Below are positions 42,484-48,746 of a stretch of DNA of 48,746 nt, in pieces. The DNA lies in assembly GCF_009828015.1 (NCBI RefSeq), contig NZ_WTYG01000005.1, positions 1-48,746 on the forward strand. Reading direction: 5' to 3'. This stretch comes from Qipengyuania citrea. GTDB lineage: Bacteria; Pseudomonadota; Alphaproteobacteria; Sphingomonadales; Sphingomonadaceae. Every line of letters begins with the position of its first letter. The first letter of the stretch is position 1. Below the pieces are notes generated by a model. The model ran no database searches. It was not told where the DNA came from and saw only the letters and a program-made list of their open reading frames with translations. A program made the translations under genes and the position numbers.

Positions 42484-43374
42484 TCACCGTGATTGCAACA
42501 CCTTGCGCACAGTCCCGACCGACGGCGGATAATAGCCGTGGGGATCAACCGGCACTTCACTTTGCTCGTGGAACTCCCTGTAAACCCGGTGTATGAAGCG
42601 CAAGAAAGGCGAACTCGGCCCCGATGCCGTGTCATGAGCGGTCGGCTGCGACGCCAAAACCTCTTCGTAGAGCGCCGCGAGATCGCGAATAAAGGCTTTT
42701 TGCTCCCTGTTCGGCTTGTTGCCGGGGCGCATACCAACGGGCCCAACTCCTTTCTGCTTAGGCTGCTTTTGAGCGCGAACATATTCCTCACGGATCGCCT
42801 CCACTTCATTGTGGAGGGCTGCGATACCGGGAAGACCGGGTGTCATCCGAAGGTCTGACAAAGGATTACCGATAAATTTTGGAGAAGTGAGGTCATCGAA
42901 CTGGTCTTCACCCATTTCGGCGCGAAACCGTCCGTGTAGGGCCTTCGCAAGCCTCTGAAGTGTTTCAGCCCGAACTGGTTCGACTTCGTTGGTTTCAATC
43001 TTGTGTCGCTGAATCTGCCCAGCAAGTTCATCAGCAGCTTGTGCGATCATTTTCGCACCATCTCGAATAGTGCGAAGGCAAGAAAGATAGGCTAGTTTGT
43101 CTAGACCTTCATGGGCGTTTTCATGCGCAAGCAGATAAGCCAAACAAAGTTGAGCCAATTTAGCGTGGCCATTTTCATCAATCTGATCAACGATCGCCGC
43201 GGTGAGGTTTTTAGGGAGAGCCTTTCCTCGGCCAGCAGAATAACCGGATGAGAACGCATCAAGTGCAAAATTGCGGTCGAAAACGAGTTGGGCTGCTGCG
43301 AAGCTTACAGCCTTTTTTCGCATCTCATACGTGTTAGGCCGGTCGGGTGTATTTGTTGGGTCCGTAGGTGCCAT
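42484..43374 (-). CDS. Unknown island protein, 296 aa
   Basis: I do not recognise a family. It is soluble and mostly helical. Visible stretches are KKAVSFAAAQLVFDRNFALD, a basic Gly-rich patch GYSAGRGKALPKN, LAQLCLAYLLAHENAHEGLD, and a C-terminal SPFLRFIHRVYREFHEQSEV followed by a proline-rich turn. The HENAHE does not fit a standard HExxH site. The composition is AT-richer than the surrounding chromosome. ATG at 43374 (MAPTDPTNT) is preferred to the GTG five codons earlier. Probably island cargo or a replication/regulatory accessory. Confidence 0.7.
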   Translation of the reverse strand: MAPTDPTNTPDRPNTYEMRKKAVSFAAAQLVFDRNFALDAFSSGYSAGRGKALPKNLTAAIVDQIDENGHAKLAQLCLAYLLAHENAHEGLDKLAYLSCLRTIRDGAKMIAQAADELAGQIQRHKIETNEVEPVRAETLQRLAKALHGRFRAEMGEDQFDDLTSPKFIGNPLSDLRMTPGLPGIAALHNEVEAIREEYVRAQKQPKQKGVGPVGMRPGNKPNREQKAFIRDLAALYEEVLASQPTAHDTASGPSSPFLRFIHRVYREFHEQSEVPVDPHGYYPPSVGTVRKVLQSR

Positions 43375-43439
43375 CGACTTATCTAGCACCGAATAGCCCC
43401 TAGTTTTCTAGACAATTTTTGCTTTCGAAATCGGTTGCC

Positions 43440-43720
43440 GTACGAATTATGCGGGTGCCAGCATTCCGTTCTGACCTGCTTGCGTGCCGCGGTGTAGAAC
43501 ATCGCAATGTCATCGAACGCGTTCCGTCGGGCTTCTCATGGGGTTGTCAGGTTCGGCATCGAATGCGCTTTCGCTTAAGCGACGAGAGAAAGGTTTCTGC
43601 TATCGCGTTGCCGTGGCAGATGCCGCGCCGGCTCATCGAATGCTCAAGGAACGACCTGTCAGTCAGGCCTCCCACTCCAAAGGGCCTATCTGGGCCGCTG
43701 ATCTCATAGAGGCTCAGAGG
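43440..43720 (-). pseudogene. Decayed IS3-family transposase fragment
   Basis: The minus strand reads LTDRSFLEHSMSRRGICHGN then AIAETFLSSLKRKRI, followed in another frame by EARRNAFDDIAMFY. Intact IS3-group OrfB proteins read CSMSRRGNCHDNAVAESFFSS, then LKRERI ... REEARADVFDYIEMFYN. A frameshift and a premature stop lie between the pieces. Only the C-terminal part of the transposase remains. Confidence 0.72.
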
Positions 43721-43955
43721 TTTCGGGATGGGACGGACCCCGCGAATAGATTGGCGAGGCCCTCACCCCGCGTTGTGAAGTTTTCTGGGCAGCCCGATCA
43801 ACGCTCTGAGCGGAGAACGCATGTGTCGGCTAAGGCGCACCACAGACCGTCTTGAGGTGGGCCGCCTGCGGACTGGCTGCTTCTGGATCAAGTAGGTCGC
43901 AAAGCGGTCATAGCTGCGGCTTGAGGAATTGGACCATCTGATCAGTCGGAAGCGA
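43721..43955. other. Non-coding remainder between relics
   Basis: No supported gene. It separates the transposase fragment from the truncated peptidase and may hold further, unrecognisable mobile-element sequence. Confidence 0.35.
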
Positions 43956-44288
43956 TTATCTCGGCCAAGCTTCTACCGCCCGCCAATGTCCCTCGATTAG
44001 AGCGCCGCCAGAATAAATCTCTAGCGCTGTCGACGGCTTGATCCCGGCCTCCTCATAAACTCTACCGTCGGGCGCGGCAAAGTCCTCGTTCGAAAACTCG
44101 AGCAACCAGCCGTTGGGCAGTCGCTTGACCAACGGAGTGGAGAACGCACCGCGGGTTGTAGCCCCGGCATGCACTATGCGAGGGTTCTGTCGCAGGGCCA
44201 GCATGGCAAGCTCTCCCCCGCTCATCGTGACATCACTGGTGAGCAAGTATACTGGGCCGGCGAAGCGCGGCTCTGACGGCGCAGGCAA
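43956..44288 (-). pseudogene. C-terminal fragment of an S41 (C-terminal processing type) peptidase
   Basis: 110 codons. FAGPVYLLTSDVTMSGGELA carries the Ser nucleophile region of S41 peptidases. HAGATTRGAFSTPLVKRLPN and GRVYEEAGIKPS are also typical. The N-terminal half of the protease is missing: an in-frame TGA lies just upstream and no similarity continues. It is probably a remnant cut off by island insertion or IS activity. Confidence 0.7.
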
Positions 44289-44551
44289 TCGGGAGCTTCA
44301 TCGGACCAACTCTCGTGAGCGGAATAATCGAAAAATGGGAGAACAGGCGATGTTCGCCATTGTGGCGGTTCCATCCTTCGTGATTGCGCTCTGGCCCCGC
44401 CGCTTGTCAGCCCTGCCGACTATCCGCTCGAACCCGGCAAGCGATTGCGATTTCTAAAACGCGTCTGACAGCTAGATCCGGCCCGCAGCGGCGCCAAAGA
44501 GTGTCTTCATAGAATTGAACTCAACCCACCAACGTCTCGCCGTGAATGTCC
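44289..44551. other. Spacer between the island and the stress cassette
   Basis: No supported gene. A short open frame on the plus strand (44113-44457) overlaps the peptidase relic and shows no family features. The right edge of the island probably lies here. Confidence 0.35.
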
Positions 44552-44576
44552 GGAACGGTTTGAGCGGAAATTCGCT
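44552..44576 (+). promoter_or_regulatory. Possible EcfG-type general stress promoter
   Basis: GGAAC at 44552-44556 is followed after 16 bases by CGCT, one mismatch from the GGAAC-N16-CGTT pattern of alphaproteobacterial general-stress sigma factors. The ATG of the SRPBCC gene lies 26 bp on. The match is modest, but the downstream genes are stress-like. Confidence 0.3.
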
Positions 44577-44602
44577 GCGTCATCATGTCGCGGAGAAAAT
44601 CT

Positions 44603-45247
44603 ATGTCTCAAAATTACAAAATCGGCGCTGGACTGGGCGGCGTTGTTCTTACTGCTGGAGCGATCGCATTCGGAGCGTTCCTGTCCAACAGGCATCAGAA
44701 TCGCGGATATGACGATGCCGCCAATCATACCAAGCGCCAGCCTGAAGGCTATAACGCGCAGGTCGGCCGATCGGTAACCATCCGCAAGCCACGAGCCGAG
44801 CTGTTCGCGTTCTGGTCGGATTTCGCCAACCTGCCGCAATTCATGGAGAATGTGGAAGCGATCGAAGCCGGTGCAGACGGCGCGTCGACCTGGCGGATCA
44901 AGGCCCCCGCGGGTCAGGCGGTCGCGGTGAAAACCGAAATCGCTAGCAAGAAGCAGGACGTGCTGATCGCGTGGCGCTCTGTCGAGGATTCCGAGATCGA
45001 AACCAGCGGCGAGGTTCGTTTCGAGGATGCACCGGGCAAGCGTGGAACCAGAGTCAGCCTTATGATGGCCTACGACCCGCCCGCAGGCGCGCTCGGCCGA
45101 GCGGTGGCGAAGCTGTTCCTACGTGAGCCGCAGGTCCAGGCCCGGCATGATCTGAAGCGTTTCAAGATGCTCATGGAAACCGGGGAAATAGCGACATCGG
45201 CGCGAACGCGGGACGAAACGCGCGCGGCCAAGCAGGAGAACGGATGA
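44603..45247 (+). CDS. SRPBCC family (START-like) protein with N-terminal membrane helix
   Basis: 214 aa. A membrane helix (IGAGLGGVVLTAGAIAFGAF) precedes an SRPBCC fold: VTIRKPRAELFAFWSDFANL, then PQFMENVEAI, and WRSVEDSEIETSGEVRFED. It resembles polyketide cyclase/dehydrase-like proteins found in stress cassettes; ligand unknown. ATG at 44603 has GGAGA upstream; an ATG at 44585 is an alternative. Its stop overlaps the dehydrogenase start. Confidence 0.82.
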   Translation: MSQNYKIGAGLGGVVLTAGAIAFGAFLSNRHQNRGYDDAANHTKRQPEGYNAQVGRSVTIRKPRAELFAFWSDFANLPQFMENVEAIEAGADGASTWRIKAPAGQAVAVKTEIASKKQDVLIAWRSVEDSEIETSGEVRFEDAPGKRGTRVSLMMAYDPPAGALGRAVAKLFLREPQVQARHDLKRFKMLMETGEIATSARTRDETRAAKQENG

Positions 45248-46428
45248 TGCGAGCACTTACCTGGCATGGAACCAACGACGTTCGAGTGGACACGGTCAGC
45301 GATCCGGAAATCATCAATCCCCGCGATGCGATCATCAAGATCACCAGCACGGCCATCTGCGGGTCCGACCTTCACCTATACGATGGCGTCATTCCCGGCG
45401 TGGCGCCGGGCGATGTGCTGGGCCATGAATTCATGGGCGAAGTCGTCGAGACGGGGTCTGCGAGCGATCTGAAGAAAGGGCAGCGCGTCGTCGTGCCCTT
45501 CACGATCAGCTGCGGCGGCTGTTTCCATTGCAAGCAGCAGCAATATTCGGCCTGCGACAATTCCAACCCGGCTGAAAAGCAGGATATGTCGGCGACGCTC
45601 TACGGCCAGCCGATGGCCGCGCTGTTCGGCTATTCGCACCTGACCGGCGGCTACTCGGGCGGACAGGCCGAATACGCCCGCGTGCCCTTTTCCGATGTCG
45701 GCCCGATCGTCGTTCCCGACCATCTGGAGGACGACCAGGTGCTGTTCCTCTCGGACATCCTCCCGACCGGCTGGATGGCGGCGGAAAATGCCGACATCCA
45801 GCCCGACGATACGGTTGCGGTGTGGGGCTGCGGCCCGGTCGGATTGTTCGCGATCCAGTCGGCCATCGTGATGGGCGCATCCAGGGTGATTGCGATCGAC
45901 CACTATCCGAACCGTCTCGCACTGGCGAAGCAGCTGGGTGCGGAGATCATCGACTTCCGCGAGACCGATGTGCGCGAAGCCCTGATGGAAATGTCCGGCG
46001 GGATCGGCGTGGATGCCGTGATCGACGCGGTCGGCATGGAGTCGCACGGCTTCGCTATCGACAACATGTTCGACGTCGTGAAGCAGAAGGTCGGCATGGG
46101 CGCCGACCGCGCGAGCGCGCTGAAGCAGGCGATTCTCGCGGTCCGGTTCGGCGGCAAGGTCTCGATCCCCGGCGTCTATGGCGGGATGACCGACAAATGG
46201 CCGCTCGGGGCAATGATGGAAAAAGGCCTGCAGGTCCGTGGCGGCCAGACACATGTCCAGAAATATACCAAGCCGCTGCTCGAGAAGATCGAGGATGGCA
46301 CGCTCGATACCACGTTCCTGATCAGCCACCGGCTGCCGCTCGAACAGGCGGCCGAGGGCTACAAGAATTTCAAGGAGCAGCAGAATGAATGGACCAAGGT
46401 CATTCTGAAGCCCGGGATGGAGAACTGA
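45244..46428 (+). CDS. Zinc-dependent alcohol dehydrogenase (formaldehyde dehydrogenase-like)
   Basis: 394 aa medium-chain dehydrogenase. Catalytic zinc ligands lie in TAICGSDLHLYDG and GHEFMGEV. The four structural-zinc cysteines are in ISCGGCFHCKQQQYSACDNS. The cofactor motif is VWGCGPVGLFAIQSA followed by IAIDHYPNRL, favouring NAD. It resembles the glutathione-independent formaldehyde dehydrogenase-like branch. The start is ATG at 45244 or 45247. The SDR gene follows after 2 bp. Confidence 0.9.
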   Translation: MMRALTWHGTNDVRVDTVSDPEIINPRDAIIKITSTAICGSDLHLYDGVIPGVAPGDVLGHEFMGEVVETGSASDLKKGQRVVVPFTISCGGCFHCKQQQYSACDNSNPAEKQDMSATLYGQPMAALFGYSHLTGGYSGGQAEYARVPFSDVGPIVVPDHLEDDQVLFLSDILPTGWMAAENADIQPDDTVAVWGCGPVGLFAIQSAIVMGASRVIAIDHYPNRLALAKQLGAEIIDFRETDVREALMEMSGGIGVDAVIDAVGMESHGFAIDNMFDVVKQKVGMGADRASALKQAILAVRFGGKVSIPGVYGGMTDKWPLGAMMEKGLQVRGGQTHVQKYTKPLLEKIEDGTLDTTFLISHRLPLEQAAEGYKNFKEQQNEWTKVILKPGMEN

Positions 46429-46430
46429 TC

Positions 46431-47225
46431 ATGGCCGGGAAAATCGACAAGCTGTCCGGGCTATGCGTGATTACCGGTGCTTCGAGCGGCATCGGGCTTG
46501 AGCTCACGAAACTGGCGGCCCGCGATGGCTGCGACCTGATCCTCGCCGCCGACCGCGATCTTGGCGCGGCCCAAGCCACCGCGCGGCAGTGCGGTGCCGC
46601 AGGCGTCGAGACGGTCGAAGCCGATCTCGCCACCCCCAAAGGCCTCCAGGCCCTCGTGACGGCGATCGGCGATCGCACGCCCGAAGTCCTGCTTGCCAAT
46701 GCCGGCCACGGGCTGGGCGAAGCGTTCCTCGATCAGGAGTGGAAGGACATCGCCCATGTCATCCATACCAATGTGACCGGCACGACATGGCTCCTGCACC
46801 ATATCGGACGGAAAATGCGGGCGAAGAATGCCGGTCGCATCCTTGTGACCGGTTCGATCGCGGGGCACATCCCCGGCGCTTTCCAGCTCGTTTACAATAG
46901 CACCAAGAGCTACGTCGACTACTTCTGCTTCGGGCTGCGCAACGAGCTTAAGGATACCGACGTGGTTGTTTCGTGCCTGATGCCGGGGCCGACCGATACC
47001 GATTTCTTCGACCGCGCCGGGATGGAGAACACCGATGTCGGCAAATCGGACAGCAAGGACGATCCCGCAATGGTCGCCGAGGCGGGCTACAAGGCCCTTC
47101 TCGAAGGCGACGCCCACACGGTCAGCGGCTTCATGAACAAGATCCAGGATATGTTCGCCGGCGTGATCCCCGACACGGTGCTTGCCCAGATGCATCGCCG
47201 GATGGCCGAACCCGGCGATCGCTAG
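46431..47225 (+). CDS. Short-chain dehydrogenase/reductase
   Basis: 264 aa classical SDR. It has the cofactor motif VITGASSGIGLELTKLA, NAG in LLANAGHGLG, Ser in VTGSIAGHIPG and the YNSTK catalytic pair. The substrate is unknown. ATG at 46431 is chosen by the Rossmann motif position. It appears co-transcribed with the alcohol dehydrogenase. Confidence 0.9.
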   Translation: MAGKIDKLSGLCVITGASSGIGLELTKLAARDGCDLILAADRDLGAAQATARQCGAAGVETVEADLATPKGLQALVTAIGDRTPEVLLANAGHGLGEAFLDQEWKDIAHVIHTNVTGTTWLLHHIGRKMRAKNAGRILVTGSIAGHIPGAFQLVYNSTKSYVDYFCFGLRNELKDTDVVVSCLMPGPTDTDFFDRAGMENTDVGKSDSKDDPAMVAEAGYKALLEGDAHTVSGFMNKIQDMFAGVIPDTVLAQMHRRMAEPGDR

Positions 47226-47269
47226 GGCCGCACGCCTTCGCCAATCTGCAACAACCGAGGAGAACACCT

Positions 47270-47887
47270 ATGCCTCTCACCGCCATCGCCCTGAACTGCT
47301 CGCTCAAGAAATCTTCGGACGAAGCAAGCTCGACCGATGCCATGATCGCCGTGCTGCAAGAGCATCTGGCCGAGCAGGATGTCGAACTGGCCGAAACCAT
47401 CCGCATCGCCGATTACAATGTCCCCCCGGGCGTGACGTCGGACGAGGGCGAGGGCGACGACTGGCCGGGTATTCGCGGGAAAATCCTGAGCCATGACATC
47501 CTGGTCTTCGGCGGGCCGATCTGGATGGGCCAGATCGGGTCGGTCGCCAAACGCGTGCTCGAACGCATGGATGCCTTCACCAGCGAAACCGATGACCAGG
47601 GCCGGATGCCGAGCTTCGGCAAGGTGGCGATTGCCGCGATCGTCGGCAATGAAGATGGCGCGCACTGGAGCTCGGCACAGCTGTTCCAGTCGCTCAACGA
47701 CACCGGCTGGACGATCCCGGCGGGCGCGGCCTGCTATTGGGTCGGCGAGGCGATGGGCAACACCGACTTCAAGGAGCTGGCCGAAACCCCCGATGCGGTG
47801 ACCGAGACCGCACAGATGTGCGCGATCAATGCCGCACATCTCGCGAAACTTCTCGCAGGCGACACCTACCCCGGGACGAAGTCCTGA
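47270..47887 (+). CDS. NADPH-dependent FMN reductase / flavodoxin-like protein
   Basis: 205 aa flavodoxin fold. ALNCSLKKSSDEASSTDAMI is the phosphate-binding loop and DILVFGGPIWMGQIGSVAKR the isoalloxazine-contacting loop. It probably reduces flavin or quinones. ATG at 47270 is preceded by GAGGAGAA. It belongs to the same plus-strand cassette. Confidence 0.87.
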   Translation: MPLTAIALNCSLKKSSDEASSTDAMIAVLQEHLAEQDVELAETIRIADYNVPPGVTSDEGEGDDWPGIRGKILSHDILVFGGPIWMGQIGSVAKRVLERMDAFTSETDDQGRMPSFGKVAIAAIVGNEDGAHWSSAQLFQSLNDTGWTIPAGAACYWVGEAMGNTDFKELAETPDAVTETAQMCAINAAHLAKLLAGDTYPGTKS

Positions 47888-47930
47888 CGGCCCGGAACGC
47901 TCACACTCTGTAATCTCTTGGGAGACCATC

Positions 47931-48746
47931 ATGGGACAAGGAACCACCAACCGGATCAAGCCGCCCCTGCCTGAGCAGCAACAGCGTGTTCCGGGCGCGA
48001 CCGAGGCAATGCACCCCAAGCCCGATCACGGCGAAGACAGCTACGAGGGCTCCTGCCGTCTCGAGGGAAAAAAGGGTCGTCATCACCGGCGGTGACAGCG
48101 GGATCGGCCGCGCGGTCGCAATCGCCTTCGCGCGCGAAGGCGCGGATGTGCTGATAGCCTATTTGTGCGAGGATCACGACGCGCAGGAAACGAAGGAATG
48201 GGTCGAAAAAGCGGGGCGAAAATGCGTCCTGATGCGCGGCGATATCAGCGATGCGGGGCATTGCCGAGCGATAATCGACGAGGCTGTCCGCACCTTCGGC
48301 GGTATCGATGTGCTGGTGAACAACGCTGCCCACCAGATGACTTTCGAGACATTGGAGGACATTCCCGACGAGGAATGGGAGCGGACCTTCGCCACCAACA
48401 TCCACGCGATGTTCTATCTCGCCAAAGCCGCCTTGCCCCACATGGGTGAGGGCAGTTCGATCATCAATTCGGCGTCGATCAATTCCGACCAGCCCAATCC
48501 CACGCTGCTGCCCTACGCGACCACGAAGGGGGCGATCCAGAATTACACGGCCGGCCTCGCGCAATTGCTGGCAGACCGGAAAATCCGGGTGAACTGCGTC
48601 GCGCCCGGCCCGGTCTGGACACCGCTTATCCCCTCGACGATGCCGGAAGAGGACGTCGCCGAATTCGGGAAGGATTATCCGCTCGGCCGCCCCGCGCAGC
48701 CCGCCGAACTCGCGCCTCCATACGTCATGCTGGCGAGCGATGAAGC
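47931..48746 (+). pseudogene. Short-chain dehydrogenase with one-base frameshift, incomplete at window end
   Basis: The frame opens at 47931 (MGQGTTNRIKPPLPEQQ) and reads to CRLEGKKG, then stops at 48093-48095. Shifting by one base at the A6G3 run (48069-48076) restores VVITGGDSGIGRAVAIAFAR, NNAAHQM, SASINSD, YATTKGA and NCVAPGPVWTPL through to the window edge. All are hallmarks of the GSP39/YhdF-type SDRs with the long N terminus. Either one base is inserted (or miscalled) in the homopolymer, or the gene is newly broken. Everything else about it looks intact. Confidence 0.85.

Noticed and set aside
42484..43374. HENAHE in the island protein as a zinc-protease HExxH site
   Set aside because: The spacing is H-E-N-A-H-E, which formally fits HExxH, but the surrounding helix lacks the hydrophobic pattern, and no third ligand or membrane segment is evident. 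The evidence is too weak to call a protease.
43419..43855. Plus-strand open frames between the island gene and the peptidase relic
   Set aside because: The minus strand across the same bases encodes recognisable transposase segments. The plus-strand products show no motifs.
48069..48076. Programmed -1 frameshift at A AAA AAG in the last SDR
   Set aside because: The slippery heptamer is in register, but -1 slippage leads to the wrong frame. The SDR body needs +1 or -2.

Overview
The window is high-GC DNA from an alphaproteobacterium, most likely a sphingomonad of the Erythrobacteraceae type. This is inferred from a GcrA cell-cycle regulator, an ATP-synthase-inhibitor zeta subunit, a CrtZ carotenoid hydroxylase, the gene sets shown, and many ATGA/GTGA/TGATG gene overlaps. 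No species can be named from the sequence alone.

Layout. 1-1157: decayed IS3-family element. 1530-3850: two AT-richer nucleotide-sugar genes (UDP-GlcNAc-type dehydrogenase and GalE/GAE-type epimerase), followed by a glmS relic (about 4215-4495). 4505-5368: queuosine-precursor transporter and tRNA-Arg(TCT). 5469-8347: a free-standing Hpt protein and a PAS-PAS-HisKA-HATPase-REC-Hpt hybrid kinase. 8610-14012: NUDIX, GrxD-BolA, zeta subunit, quinone oxidoreductase, and leuD / 52-aa membrane protein / leuC. 14104-15097: thioesterase and crtZ.

15131-21109 is the most unusual region. A divergent pspF faces a near-consensus sigma-54 promoter (19966-19985). That promoter should drive a tightly packed minus-strand operon: a 50-aa membrane leader protein, pspA (with an in-frame, translationally coupled N-terminal extension), pspB, pspC, and then a tandem series of six more small proteins. 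Each of the six has one N-terminal membrane helix and a C-terminal PspB-like coiled coil (LER-IVTD-G type motif). A further 58-aa membrane protein, sufE, a DUF454 protein and a Pmp3-type peptide follow. This PspB-like expansion is the best candidate for an undescribed system.

21309-35591 is the translation/RNA-processing superoperon (rimP-nusA-ylxR-infB ... rbfA ... truB-rpsO-pnp). It is interrupted by two PaaI-type thioesterases, a DUF1697 protein, a divergent AbgT transporter, tdk and an M50 protease. truB carries an in-frame palindromic repeat. 35659-40300 holds a spermidine-synthase-like methyltransferase, DUF1993, a diguanylate cyclase, gcrA, an ABC-2 permease and an HspQ-like protein.

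40463-about 44500 is a small genomic island at tRNA-Ser(CGA): P4-type integrase with three AGGGGGTAT repeats upstream, AlpA-type regulator, an unknown 296-aa protein, a decayed IS3 transposase and a truncated S41 peptidase. 44603-48746 is a stress/redox cassette (SRPBCC protein, zinc alcohol dehydrogenase, SDR, FMN reductase, SDR). The last SDR carries a one-base frameshift and runs off the window.
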